Source: an uncultured Rikenellaceae bacterium (GTDB lineage: Bacteria; Bacteroidota; Bacteroidia; Bacteroidales; Rikenellaceae). From it: a stretch of DNA of 64,000 nucleotides. The notes beneath the pieces are model-generated. The model was not told where the DNA came from and did not search any database. It saw nothing but the letters and a program-made list of their open reading frames with translations. Below are positions 46,213-56,006 of the stretch, piece by piece. Every line of letters begins with the position of its first letter. Position 1 is the stretch's first letter. Made by a program: the position numbers and the translations under genes. Where the stretch lies: the NCBI GenBank assembly GCA_947038405.1, contig CAMQVY010000002.1, positions 62,001 through 126,000 of the forward strand. Direction: 5' to 3'.

Positions 46213-46947
46213 TTAAAGTTCCATGTAAGAACAGAAAGTATTAAATAAATTTACTTCATTTACATCTTTCAGCTCTGGAATCAATCCTTGTTTAGCGTAA
46301 AGGTCGTTGAAATTCTCAAACAATGCAAGAATCTCAGTTACTTTTTTTTTGAAATCATAAGGCACCTCCACTCTCATAACTCCATCTATTGTAAATTGAC
46401 TCATTATAAATCGACACAATGAGCCTACATATATAAGTTGCACATCACGATCAACCATCACAACTGGACGCTCTCCTTTAATTAATTTATGCGCAAATGT
46501 TGCTACAAAAGTGTTATAATTGGGACGAGCAAACTCTCCGAATACATTTGGAATAATTAATCCCACAAATGACCCTCCACTTTCAGTTGCCCACGCCTCC
46601 AACATCTCCCGTCCTTTCATCTTAGATTGCCCATAAAGGCTATCTTGACTCTCTTGAGTTGACGAACTAAATAAAATTCTTGGGGTAACACACTCACAAC
46701 TCATTGCACTAATTAACTTTGCAACTAACTCAACATTCGTATCATATATTACTTGAGGGTCATCATGGCGATTCACCGCAGCTAGATGAACAATGACATC
46801 ACACTGACAAACAAACTCTCGAAGTTTCCCTTCATTTTGGAAAAAGCTCCCCTCAAAAGGGACAGACTCCAATGTAGAGTCTAGCTCTACGAGACTATAT
46901 AGATGTTTACCAATAAACCCATTCTGCCCAGTAATTCCAACTTTCAT
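46213..46947 (-). CDS. Short CapF-like reductase lacking the C-terminal cupin
   Basis: A 244-residue SDR resembling the N-terminal reductase half of CapF/FnlB (GQNGFIGKHLY, DVIVHLAAVNRHDDP, YGQSKMKGREML, FGEFARPNYNTFVATFAHKL). Normal CapF has about 370 residues, with a C-terminal cupin that epimerises C3. Here the cupin half is missing, while a separate cupin gene ends 6 bp upstream. I infer a functional split with a different cupin. The C-terminus (LFNTFCSYMEL) ends cleanly. Confidence 0.78.
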   Translation of the reverse strand: MKVGITGQNGFIGKHLYSLVELDSTLESVPFEGSFFQNEGKLREFVCQCDVIVHLAAVNRHDDPQVIYDTNVELVAKLISAMSCECVTPRILFSSSTQESQDSLYGQSKMKGREMLEAWATESGGSFVGLIIPNVFGEFARPNYNTFVATFAHKLIKGERPVVMVDRDVQLIYVGSLCRFIMSQFTIDGVMRVEVPYDFKKKVTEILALFENFNDLYAKQGLIPELKDVNEVNLFNTFCSYMEL

Positions 46948-46953
46948 TACAGT

Positions 46954-47388
46954 CTAATATTTAGACCAATCTACCCACAATGAACTGTCGTATCTCCAAG
47001 AGTCATTATAAGCCTCAGGTAACTTAGCACCAGAATAGACCATTAAAGTTGAATCGTCAGATCTTGCTTTTATACAATTTGCGCACCCTTCAGGCACGCA
47101 AACTATTTTACTATCATTTTCAGATAGTTCAAATATTTCAGGAGATAAATCTTCAGATGGACTATCCCAATTATCAGGCTTCACTATTGCAATAGTAAAC
47201 GAGCCTTTAACGCAATAAAACCATTTCTTTTCAAATTTATGTCCATGCCAACCTCTAATAACACTCTTATCGGGATGATGAATGAAGTAAAAACGCTCAA
47301 CACCTTTAAAATCAAAACTATTCAACGAAGATATAGTCCCTCTATAGTCATTAAAAATTTCACCTTGAATTACTTCTATCTTTGACAT
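46954..47388 (-). CDS. Cupin sugar epimerase/isomerase-like protein, copy 1
   Basis: A 144-residue cupin and close paralogue of the one at 38403-38837 (about 86% identical by eye). GWHGHKFEKKWFYCVKGS carries the His and Lys residues expected at the sugar site. It overlaps the capE copy 1 stop by 13 bp and lies 6 bp before the short CapF-like gene, so it may perform the C3 epimerisation normally done by CapF's own cupin. Confidence 0.82.
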   Translation of the reverse strand: MSKIEVIQGEIFNDYRGTISSLNSFDFKGVERFYFIHHPDKSVIRGWHGHKFEKKWFYCVKGSFTIAIVKPDNWDSPSEDLSPEIFELSENDSKIVCVPEGCANCIKARSDDSTLMVYSGAKLPEAYNDSWRYDSSLWVDWSKY

Positions 47389-48398
47389 ATATCCTCTTGT
47401 ATCATTTCAAGTTTTAACAGTAGTTTTTTCATACTATCAACATCTAATTGAACTGTGTTATGAGAGTGATAATCCTCTACTGTTGACACTTTTTCATTTC
47501 CATCAACAAAAAACGTATCATAATTTAAATCTCTCTTATCGCAAGGAATACGATAGTATTCACCCATATCAATAGACTTAGCCATCTCTTCACGAGTAAC
47601 TAATGTTTCATACAGCTTCTCACCATGACGTGTACCAATGACTTTAATATCTGTATTAGCCTTGTACAACTGCTTTAGTGACTCAATTAAAACATCAAGA
47701 GTTGCAGCGGGAGCTTTCTGAACAAATAGGTCACCATTTTCTCCATGTTGCCACGCATATATAACCAAATCAACAGCATCATCAAGTGTCATCATAAATC
47801 GAGTCATATTTGGGTCTGTGACTGTAATTACATGATTATCCTTTATCTGCTCTGCCCACAAAGGAATAACAGATCCACGACTAGCCATTACATTTCCATA
47901 TCTCGTACAACAAATCGTAGTTGTTGCGCTACGTCCCAATGCACGCCCCTTAGCGATTGCCACTTTCTCCATCATCGCCTTCGATATACCCATTGCATTA
48001 ATTGGGTAAGCTGCCTTGTCCGTTGAAAGGACCACAACATTTTTAACGCCATGACTAATTGCAGAGTCTAAAACATTCTCTGTTCCAATGACATTAGTAC
48101 GAACAGCTTGCATTGGAAAAAACTCGCAAGAAGGAACTTGTTTAAGTGCAGCGGCATGAAATACATAATCAACACCAACCATAGCACCATCAACAGAGCT
48201 TTTATCTCTAACATCACCTATATAAAACTTCACTTTGTGATTTTGAATTGCATGACGCATATCATCTTGCTTCTTCTCATCACGAGAGAAAATTCGTACC
48301 TCTTTTATATCTGAATCTAAAAATCTTTTAAGGACCGCATTTCCAAATGAACCCGTACCTCCTGTTATTAACAGGACTTTATCTTTAAATATTGACAT
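47376..48398 (-). CDS. capE: UDP-GlcNAc 4,6-dehydratase/5-epimerase (CapE/FnlA-like), copy 1
   Basis: A 340-residue enzyme in the operon, with TGGTGSFGNAV (13-23), SRDEKKQDDMR, STDKAAYP and MGISKAMMEK. It starts the UDP-L-FucNAc-type branch from UDP-GlcNAc. It is nearly the same length as, and highly similar to, the copy at 38824-39846; the C-terminal 20 residues differ most. The stop of the GT4 gene at 48400 lies 1 bp before its ATG. Confidence 0.9.
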   Translation of the reverse strand: MSIFKDKVLLITGGTGSFGNAVLKRFLDSDIKEVRIFSRDEKKQDDMRHAIQNHKVKFYIGDVRDKSSVDGAMVGVDYVFHAAALKQVPSCEFFPMQAVRTNVIGTENVLDSAISHGVKNVVVLSTDKAAYPINAMGISKAMMEKVAIAKGRALGRSATTTICCTRYGNVMASRGSVIPLWAEQIKDNHVITVTDPNMTRFMMTLDDAVDLVIYAWQHGENGDLFVQKAPAATLDVLIESLKQLYKANTDIKVIGTRHGEKLYETLVTREEMAKSIDMGEYYRIPCDKRDLNYDTFFVDGNEKVSTVEDYHSHNTVQLDVDSMKKLLLKLEMIQEDICQR

Positions 48399-48399
48399 T

Positions 48400-49494
48400 T
48401 TATATTTTATTAATTATTTCAAATAATCTCACCCATGATCTATTATTTTCAATTACGAGTGGTTCATAGCGAGTATTCTTCTCTAAGTCGATAATTTTAG
48501 TCGCCCATTTTTCGGGAGTAAAGGTAGCAATAAATTCAACTCCATCATAATTACTTAACACTTCATTCGCAAAATCAGTATCCGCAGCTAATATTTTAAT
48601 ACCAGATGTAGCCGCCTCAATCATAGGTAGTCCGAAACTCTCTATAAAACTTGGAAACAGAAGAGCATCCATTTTATAATAGAAATTTATTAAATGATCA
48701 TACTTAACATGACCCATAAATACAATTTCTACGTTATTAGATAGTTTTGGTATATCTATTTTTCTCAACTCATCCTTTTCACAAGTTAGATACAATCTAA
48801 CTTTTCTATCTGATACTTTTGCAACTATACCTAAGGAATCAATAATAACTTTATGATTTTTATATTTCAAAGGTGTTGCTGGGTATATAAGATTAATATA
48901 ACTTTCATCTATTTCACATGAATCATCTACACTTTTCAGTAATGGCATGATTACATTTGGGGTAATTGTAATTATACGATCTTTATCAATTGAATAGACC
49001 TTTGAGTATCTATCTTTTATACACTCAAGCTGCACTATGACTTGAGTATTTTTTTGCAGGCTTCTCTTTATTGCATATTTATAATAAACTTTATAGATCA
49101 AATATTTAAACTCCTCAACACTAAGTATATTCCACTTATGCTTATATATTGTTATCGATTGGTGAAAATATACATAATTAGGTATATCACCCACAGTCCT
49201 TGTATTTATATTCGCCAACGACAATACGAAATGAGGCTCAATTTTATTATCCTTTAAGTACTTATTTATTCCCACAAAATTATTATAAAACAATATTTTC
49301 TTCAGAAACGAATATTGGACTTTAATAAACTTAATATTAGGACACTTTGAATTAAATTCAAGTGAACTATCAACAAACACATAGTACATATGATTAGGTA
49401 AAGCATACGTATTCATATTCTCAATAAATTGATTAAGAATAACTAATGCTCCACTAAATCTTAATGGATATGCATTTACGATTATATTTTTCAT
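48400..49494 (-). CDS. GT4-family glycosyltransferase
   Basis: A 364-residue GT-B enzyme. The C-terminal donor site FPSFIESFGLPMIEAATSG is the GT4 signature, and YPATPLKYKNHKVIIDSL starts the C-terminal domain. The N-terminal half carries no membrane segment. Donor and acceptor are unknown. It is part of the capsule operon. Confidence 0.8.
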   Translation of the reverse strand: MKNIIVNAYPLRFSGALVILNQFIENMNTYALPNHMYYVFVDSSLEFNSKCPNIKFIKVQYSFLKKILFYNNFVGINKYLKDNKIEPHFVLSLANINTRTVGDIPNYVYFHQSITIYKHKWNILSVEEFKYLIYKVYYKYAIKRSLQKNTQVIVQLECIKDRYSKVYSIDKDRIITITPNVIMPLLKSVDDSCEIDESYINLIYPATPLKYKNHKVIIDSLGIVAKVSDRKVRLYLTCEKDELRKIDIPKLSNNVEIVFMGHVKYDHLINFYYKMDALLFPSFIESFGLPMIEAATSGIKILAADTDFANEVLSNYDGVEFIATFTPEKWATKIIDLEKNTRYEPLVIENNRSWVRLFEIINKI

Positions 49495-49550
49495 ACTTAC
49501 AAAAATATATTTTTATATGGTTCTAAATAACTCAAAAATCATACCTTTTA

Positions 49551-50564
49551 TCACAAACTCATTGATTCAATCATTAGAGCCGCCTTCACTATGGTCTCAT
49601 TATCACCCATTATGAATGTAGGTAATACATATTGATATAATAGTTGCAAAAATACAATCGCAATAAAGAAGAAGTAAGATAAACTAGTTACATATGAATT
49701 TGCTTTTAAAGAAATGAACAAACATATCCAGATCGGAATCAATATCCCAATATAGCGATGATATAAAATATGAATCTCCATTCCAGGTAGCAGGAATATA
49801 ACTGAGGCTATACTTAGCAGTAATAAGAATTTACAATCATCATTAATAACTATCTTATGTTTCTTGATATATCTAGTTGCTAAGAAAATTTTAATATAAA
49901 ATATCAATATCATTGATACAACATAGACACCACCTAAAAGAGAAGATTGTTGGTCTGAGTAATCTGAGAATCTAGCACTTTGAGCGATAAGTATTGATGC
50001 TATAAGGGCATAAAATATGTATACTAACAAAGACATTGTAACAATGAGGCTTGTGTTTATTTTTATATATTTTTTCAGGTATACAAAAAATGCAAAACAC
50101 ACTCCTAAAAAGAGGATTCCACTATGCGAAAGGAATGCAAATAAGAAAAATACTCCTGCTTTAACGAGCCGACCTTTATAGAGGTAATAGAACGAATTAA
50201 TAGCTATTGAGAATGCCAAGTAGTACCTAATTTGACAAGAGAGCGGGACAAAATATATAAGTATTAATGGGAATATTACATATAATAACTTTTTGCCGAC
50301 AAATTTCCCAAAAAAGGATATATAAAAGATTGATATCAATACAATATGTAGTTGATATAACACCTCGTATTCAAGATTAAGTTGATTAAATTTCGACACG
50401 AGATACATAAATAAGAAGTCAAAACCTTCTCGATAAGAAGTTCCCTCTGTAAACAACGTCTCATAAGCAATCCAATCATCATTATATTTAATAGTTCCGA
50501 ATACGAACCACAATATAATAAATGATATTATTTTTAAGTATAATGGAGATTTAATGGTTTTCAT
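49551..50564 (-). CDS. EpsG-family polysaccharide polymerase (Wzy-type)
   Basis: A 337-residue protein with about nine membrane helices. YNDDWIAYETLF near the N-terminus and CQIRYYLAFSIAINSF with a conserved Arg are typical of the EpsG family, which polymerises repeat units in the periplasm. It is AT-rich, like other wzy genes. It overlaps the next gene upstream by 1 bp. Confidence 0.78.
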   Translation of the reverse strand: MKTIKSPLYLKIISFIILWFVFGTIKYNDDWIAYETLFTEGTSYREGFDFLFMYLVSKFNQLNLEYEVLYQLHIVLISIFYISFFGKFVGKKLLYVIFPLILIYFVPLSCQIRYYLAFSIAINSFYYLYKGRLVKAGVFFLFAFLSHSGILFLGVCFAFFVYLKKYIKINTSLIVTMSLLVYIFYALIASILIAQSARFSDYSDQQSSLLGGVYVVSMILIFYIKIFLATRYIKKHKIVINDDCKFLLLLSIASVIFLLPGMEIHILYHRYIGILIPIWICLFISLKANSYVTSLSYFFFIAIVFLQLLYQYVLPTFIMGDNETIVKAALMIESMSL

Positions 50565-51811
50565 TAAAGTAAATGGTTTATAGTTGCCCCTGGCAATGCT
50601 TCGGGATAGATATTTTTCACCTCATCAAAGGATAATCTCTTTGACCTATTAGTTTTAACAAACTCAACTAATTCGGACAACACACTACTTCCACAATCAG
50701 ACTCTTTAATTCCCATATACAATGGATATTTCTCTAATATTGTATGATTAATATCTGTATCTGCGTAATAGAATAATATTATTGGTTTTCCGAAAGACAT
50801 GTATGTAAATATTTTACTAGACATCTGTACCCCTGAATACTCTGCCACACATATTAGTATATCAGACCGATTCATTTCGACTATAACGTCAGCCATAGGG
50901 ACATCGATTTTAGCCGCTATATTATCCTTGTATCTATTCTTAAAATCCATAATTGCTGCATCGCAATTTCCTTTTACAAAAAAAGTTGCAAAGAAGTCAA
51001 CTTTCGGAACTAACTTCTCTAGTGTATTTAATAAGAACGTTGGCTCTACGTAATTTTTCAAAAATGCTCCTGCGTAAAATAGTTTTGCATTAGAGTTAGA
51101 AAAATGTTCAAAAGGAGACGGTTCTAATAATAATGGATGCTCGACATAAGTCACCTTATCCCCAACATTACAACTATAAGTATCTATATGCTGCTTATAA
51201 GTATGTACAGCTAGCACTTTTTTACTATTTAAAATTACTTTTTCTAGTAATTCCCTATGTATGCTACGTTTCAAGCATTTATTGAATTTAAATCGATGAA
51301 GAGCACCTTCAACAAAGTTATCATATATATATGGGATATACTCAACAGAGTTGTTTGCTTGTTTAAACTCATACGCCGCAACACAAGATTCAAATGGATA
51401 TGAGAATGCAATTATAGTATCTATCTTCTGTTTTTTATGAATTACATTTAATTCCGACATATACGACCGCACCCAATCCCGCTTAATATTTACAATTGAG
51501 AATATAGCAGATAACAAATTAACGAGTCTGATAATAACAGATAGGATCATACCTATCTTCTGTTTCATAGGAGTACTCTTTTGCAACATTTGCCCATATA
51601 AGTATATCTTATGTAACATTGTTGATATTCTATAAATAGTGTATCCATTATGAGTGATTTTAGCCTCCTCCGCATACGTAGTTTGCTGTGCTACTACAGT
51701 TACATTAGCTTGTTTACTCAATACATTTACGATATTCTCAACACATATTCCAACTGCCGAAAAATTAGGATAGTAACTACCAACTAATACAACGATATTT
51801 TGTTTTTTCAT
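50564..51811 (-). CDS. Glycosyltransferase, GT4-like
   Basis: A 415-residue GT-B protein. The N-terminal VVLVGSYYPNFSAVGICVENIV is a GT4-type acceptor-domain start, and MSSKIFTYMSFGKPIILFYY is the C-terminal donor region. Its start overlaps the flippase stop by 4 bp (ATGA). The sugar is unknown. Confidence 0.75.
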   Translation of the reverse strand: MKKQNIVVLVGSYYPNFSAVGICVENIVNVLSKQANVTVVAQQTTYAEEAKITHNGYTIYRISTMLHKIYLYGQMLQKSTPMKQKIGMILSVIIRLVNLLSAIFSIVNIKRDWVRSYMSELNVIHKKQKIDTIIAFSYPFESCVAAYEFKQANNSVEYIPYIYDNFVEGALHRFKFNKCLKRSIHRELLEKVILNSKKVLAVHTYKQHIDTYSCNVGDKVTYVEHPLLLEPSPFEHFSNSNAKLFYAGAFLKNYVEPTFLLNTLEKLVPKVDFFATFFVKGNCDAAIMDFKNRYKDNIAAKIDVPMADVIVEMNRSDILICVAEYSGVQMSSKIFTYMSFGKPIILFYYADTDINHTILEKYPLYMGIKESDCGSSVLSELVEFVKTNRSKRLSFDEVKNIYPEALPGATINHLL

Positions 51812-53214
51812 TGTAATATTTTTATGATTGTACTCTTTATGAACTTATAGTTAATTACTATATTTATTGCAAACAGAGTTGACACAACAGCAAATGCAAT
51901 TTTAAAATCACAAAAAGTAGTTGTAATTAAGAACGTGATTAATAATATAACTTCTAATACTGTATTTCTATCTAAAGATACATTTAACTTTTTATTTAGG
52001 TAATGTTCCGATATACATGATCTAATAAACATTACGATAAACGTAGATAGTGCAATGATCCATACATGACGATTGTAAAAAAATGCAGTAAAAGCAGTTA
52101 TAATAAAAAGCCCTACACAAATCATATTTGTAAAAAGCAATACTTTTTCTTTTCTCAATATTTTATAAAAGGTATTATATAATAGACCTATCTTACTCTC
52201 TAAGTAAACTATTGCGACAAATAAATTGAGGTATACAAGAACATCTGAATACTGAGGGTAATAATATGAGACAAATAGACAAATCGGGAAGTATGATATA
52301 AACACTACTCCCGACATTAGTTTAAGGGATAAGTTAATTTGTTGGAATAGTAGTTGGTATCGATCTTCAGAGAACCTTTTTAAGGTTGGGTAAAGTACCA
52401 TACTAAATGTAGATATAAATATCAACACAAAACCAGTAATGGTTATTCCAAAAGAGTATATCGCAAATTCAGAGATGTCTCCATACGCTTGGACAATAAA
52501 GCGACCAATACCTATAAGTAGCATACTCATTAAGTTTGCCACCATTAATTTAATCCCGACTCTAATATTAGCAGATAAAAACTTGAATGAATCAGCTAAT
52601 GGAGCTAACTTCCCAAAGCATAACTCTTTAGTTTTTAATAAAATAAGTGACAATACGATTAATTTAGATATAATATCTACTGCAATTATAATTTTATAAT
52701 TTGGTTTATCAATCATCATAATGAATAACACTGCAAGTAGCAATATTATTTTATCTAAGACAAGAAAGAAACTATATTTTTTAAACTGGTTTGTTGTTTG
52801 ATAAATATAAGTAAATACACCTATCAACCCAACACTTAGTATATTTGTCGCAGCAAAAGCAATAGCCCCCCTAGTGTTAACATCATTTATGGTTGAAAAT
52901 ATAATTACTTCACTAATTACTATAAATATTAATAATATCGCAGTAAATAATAGATTTGAAGATCTAATTAATTTATGCGGCAATTGATCGTAATTACAAG
53001 CACCATACTGTAGGTATATCCCATCATTATACCCAATAGCAAATAGCCCAACATACCCAGTGTAAAATAGGTATACCTGCCAATACCCATAAGAATTAAC
53101 AGTAAGAAAAGCTGGGATCAATAGAGCCCTCAAAACACTTATCATTAGGACAAGCATTTGCGACATAAAAACCCATAGTGTATTATGTAATAGTTGTTTT
53201 TTTAAAGTCACCAC
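51808..53214 (-). CDS. Oligosaccharide flippase (Wzx/MATE-like)
   Basis: A 468-residue protein with 12-14 membrane helices of the polysaccharide transporter family, which moves lipid-linked repeat units across the inner membrane. The GTG at 53214 (VTLKKQLLHNTLWVF) gives a normal amphipathic start, while the next ATG would cut the first helix. It lies between LicD and a glycosyltransferase gene. Confidence 0.82.
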   Translation of the reverse strand: MVTLKKQLLHNTLWVFMSQMLVLMISVLRALLIPAFLTVNSYGYWQVYLFYTGYVGLFAIGYNDGIYLQYGACNYDQLPHKLIRSSNLLFTAILLIFIVISEVIIFSTINDVNTRGAIAFAATNILSVGLIGVFTYIYQTTNQFKKYSFFLVLDKIILLLAVLFIMMIDKPNYKIIIAVDIISKLIVLSLILLKTKELCFGKLAPLADSFKFLSANIRVGIKLMVANLMSMLLIGIGRFIVQAYGDISEFAIYSFGITITGFVLIFISTFSMVLYPTLKRFSEDRYQLLFQQINLSLKLMSGVVFISYFPICLFVSYYYPQYSDVLVYLNLFVAIVYLESKIGLLYNTFYKILRKEKVLLFTNMICVGLFIITAFTAFFYNRHVWIIALSTFIVMFIRSCISEHYLNKKLNVSLDRNTVLEVILLITFLITTTFCDFKIAFAVVSTLFAINIVINYKFIKSTIIKILQ

Positions 53215-53233
53215 AATTTTAATTTCAAATGAA

Positions 53234-54028
53234 TTATCTAAAGTATACTGTAAATGAGTGATGAGTCTCTCTCTGCTCTATAGGAGGTAATTTCATATAA
53301 TCACCGAATAGACTAGTTAACCATAGATCGTATCCAACAGGTATATTAAATTCATACTCTTCAAATTTAGCTTTAATAACTCCCTCAAAAACTGTTTTAT
53401 CAATACGCCTATCAGCACTTCCAAAATTAAGGTTAGCAGCAAAATTTGAATTAGAGTAATCATACTTCTTCATTAACTGCTCTGTTTTTGCAATTAAAGA
53501 TTGGTATGATATAAAAGACAACAAAATTTTCCCAATAAATAGAACTAAGTTTTTATTTAAACTACGATTTTTATTATACTTTATTGTTTTAATTAATAAC
53601 CAGTTTCTATATTTATTTATTTTTCGACAATGCGTATCAGACTCATTTTTATCATCAGGCAAGCCATCGATTTGAAAAATATCGATATTAACACCAATAT
53701 CAAAATTTATATCAGTAAGCTCTACTAACTTAGTTGCTGGATAATGCACTTTTGCAAAAGTACAAGGAAAATCAGGGTCAATAGTTTGGTGCAATGCTCT
53801 ATATTTTCGCTCTTCTAAATTATACTCTTTTAAGAATCTATCATAATCGGGTCTCGGCATAGATATATCAATATCATCATCCCAAGGAATATAGCCTTGA
53901 TGTCTCACAGCACCTAACAGTGTTCCTGCGGATAAAAAATAATTAATTTGATTTCGATTACAAAAGTCCACAACATCAACTAAAATACCGAGTTGTATCT
54001 CTTTCAATTTATCAATTCCAATCACCAT
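53234..54028 (-). CDS. licD: LicD-family phosphotransferase
   Basis: A 264-residue LicD-type protein. The signature is intact: AGTLLGAVRHQGYIPWDDDIDI at about 34-55, with the metal-binding DDDID, followed by MPRPDYDRF. LicD enzymes transfer a phospho-alcohol (for example phosphocholine) from a CDP carrier to a glycan. Directly upstream lies a LicC-like cytidylyltransferase fused to a PLP enzyme, the likely source of its donor. Confidence 0.88.
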   Translation of the reverse strand: MVIGIDKLKEIQLGILVDVVDFCNRNQINYFLSAGTLLGAVRHQGYIPWDDDIDISMPRPDYDRFLKEYNLEERKYRALHQTIDPDFPCTFAKVHYPATKLVELTDINFDIGVNIDIFQIDGLPDDKNESDTHCRKINKYRNWLLIKTIKYNKNRSLNKNLVLFIGKILLSFISYQSLIAKTEQLMKKYDYSNSNFAANLNFGSADRRIDKTVFEGVIKAKFEEYEFNIPVGYDLWLTSLFGDYMKLPPIEQRETHHSFTVYFR

Positions 54029-54122
54029 ACTATATAATTTACACTTACAAATAACATTTACTCACCTTCGTTGTTTATATGCCTTACGTCAATAGGCAAT
54101 CTATACAAAGCTATTTTACAAA

Positions 54123-55946
54123 TTACATCGAAGTAATTGTTCTTAATCTCTCTATAAGTATATCATTATCTTTACTATCTCTAACAGCAAGACGAATATA
54201 CTGTTTATCACCACCAAAAGAGATCTTCTTAGAGCAATCTTTAATTAAGATTTCATATTTATTTAACAGTTCGATAGCAAGCTCTTTAGAGTTTACACCA
54301 CCAGTTAACTCGCATAGAAAATAGTTTGCTTGCGATGGAATAACACGTAAAAAAGGTATCTCATTAAGGAGATTACAAAATCTCTCTCTCTCTGCAATAA
54401 ATAACCTACACGCCTCTTTGTAATTGCTCTCATATTTACCAAATATTTGCATATAAAACTCTGCAAAAGAGTTTATATTCCAAATAGCAACATCTTTTTT
54501 CAATTTAGCTATAAGACTAACGTCACCAGAAGCTAATACACCCAAACGTATACCAGGAACTCCATATGACTTTGAGATGCTTTTAATTACAACTAAATGG
54601 CTATTTTCTGCTAATATTTTATTTTCTAATAGTGAAAATGGACCATCTACATTTGCGAAATCGACAAATGACTCATCAACAATCAATTTCAATCCTCTCT
54701 CTTTTGTCCACTCAACAATCTTCAATAGTTCATCAAATGGAATATAGTTTCCTGATGGATTATCAGGATTGATTAATAGTAGTGTATCGATCTTCTTATT
54801 AGCGAAAAACGATATTAAATCTGCTGCATTATAGCTAAAATCACTATTACTTGGCGTAAAACTAATAACTTTATCTTTAGGCAATCTATTTGGGTACTCC
54901 TCAAAAGTTGGACAAGTTACACCTAATACATCAACATAATTCTCTATGTATGCTTTAATTAATTCCGCAGCTCCATTACCAACAACGACATAATTTTTAT
55001 TTATGCTAAAGTATTTCGCCGCAAGTAGACTATTAACCCCCATACCCGAAGGATACTCTCTGATCAATGTTTCAAAGTTATACTTCATTTCGTCTAGTAG
55101 AGTCTTACAAGGGAAATAAGGATTAACAAGATAACAATAGTCTAACATTTTAGGATAACGCCAATATCCCCCATAGCGGCTATTGTATGCCTCTAAGTGA
55201 GCCTCTTCATTTGGAGTAAATACACTCTCTGCAATATCTAAATCTTGTATATCATCTATTTCATACCATTTTTCGCCATCTAAAGGTAGTGCCTTCAGAG
55301 ATGTATTATCCACAATTGATATTACACGCAACACTTGTTCGTAGTACTCATTATTACCTAGTGCAGATGAATACGCCTTTAGAAATGGGACATAGCAAGA
55401 TTTTGAAAACTCTTTACTAAACTTATATATATTAACTGTTTTAAAGTACGAAGCACTATCTTCATATTTAAAATGAGCTTTAGCGATAAAATTTTTGATA
55501 TTATTATCATCGTCGATCGTCACAACGGTTCCGTCCATCCAACTTTCAAACTTGTCAACAAGAGCTAAATTTGGACATGGATGATTTACTATTTTGGGTA
55601 ATATTGTGTCATCGAATATTAGGTCAGACTCCAAGAGTAAAGTATCCTCTTCAACGAGGTGATTTGCTGCAAGAAATAGAGAGTATATATTGTTAGTTTT
55701 ATCATAAATGTCGTTTTCAACATAAATAACATCTACCCCATTATACTTATCTCCTACATACTCTTTAACATTATCGCCTTTGTAGCCAACAACAAGAATT
55801 ATTCTACTGATATCAAGTTTTGTTAAGTTACCCAACATTCTATCAATCAATTTAATTTTATTGACCTCTAACATACATTTTGTGTTTCCACCAGTAAGCT
55901 CTCCAAGGCGTCTGCCCATTCCTGCAGCTAAAATAATTGCTTGCAT
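54123..55946 (-). CDS. LicC-like nucleotidyltransferase fused to a HisC/CobD-like PLP enzyme
   Basis: A 607-residue two-domain protein. Residues 1-245 resemble CTP:phosphocholine cytidylyltransferase LicC: AIILAAGMGRRL, Lys23, NNIYSLFLAANHL at 85-97, and YEIDDIQDLDIAE at 228-240. Residues about 255-607 form a fold-type I PLP enzyme near histidinol-phosphate aminotransferase and CobD: CPTFEEY at 345-351, Asn396 in NPDNPSG, Asp424, PLP Lys459 in SISKSYGVPGIR, and Arg585. I infer that the PLP half makes an amino-alcohol phosphate (as CobD does from phosphothreonine, or a related decarboxylase from phosphoserine), and that the first half turns it into a CDP donor for LicD. A transaminase role is the alternative. 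Confidence 0.8.
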   Translation of the reverse strand: MQAIILAAGMGRRLGELTGGNTKCMLEVNKIKLIDRMLGNLTKLDISRIILVVGYKGDNVKEYVGDKYNGVDVIYVENDIYDKTNNIYSLFLAANHLVEEDTLLLESDLIFDDTILPKIVNHPCPNLALVDKFESWMDGTVVTIDDDNNIKNFIAKAHFKYEDSASYFKTVNIYKFSKEFSKSCYVPFLKAYSSALGNNEYYEQVLRVISIVDNTSLKALPLDGEKWYEIDDIQDLDIAESVFTPNEEAHLEAYNSRYGGYWRYPKMLDYCYLVNPYFPCKTLLDEMKYNFETLIREYPSGMGVNSLLAAKYFSINKNYVVVGNGAAELIKAYIENYVDVLGVTCPTFEEYPNRLPKDKVISFTPSNSDFSYNAADLISFFANKKIDTLLLINPDNPSGNYIPFDELLKIVEWTKERGLKLIVDESFVDFANVDGPFSLLENKILAENSHLVVIKSISKSYGVPGIRLGVLASGDVSLIAKLKKDVAIWNINSFAEFYMQIFGKYESNYKEACRLFIAERERFCNLLNEIPFLRVIPSQANYFLCELTGGVNSKELAIELLNKYEILIKDCSKKISFGGDKQYIRLAVRDSKDNDILIERLRTITSM

Positions 55947-56006
55947 ATATCTATTTTATTAAATAATTTTTTTTGTAATTTGTAACGCTATGACTGTAAT
56001 GAAGTA

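Noticed and set aside
45308-48398. dTDP-L-rhamnose biosynthesis
   Set aside because: The RmlD-like and cupin genes could suggest it, but RmlA and RmlB are absent and the neighbours are CapE and CapG, which use UDP-GlcNAc.
53234-55946. PntC-type 2-aminoethylphosphonate activation pathway
   Set aside because: PntC fuses a cytidylyltransferase to a class V transaminase, while here the PLP half is HisC/CobD-like (fold with CPTFEEY and SISKS). PEP mutase and phosphonopyruvate decarboxylase genes are not seen in the window. Cannot be fully excluded without the rest of the genome.
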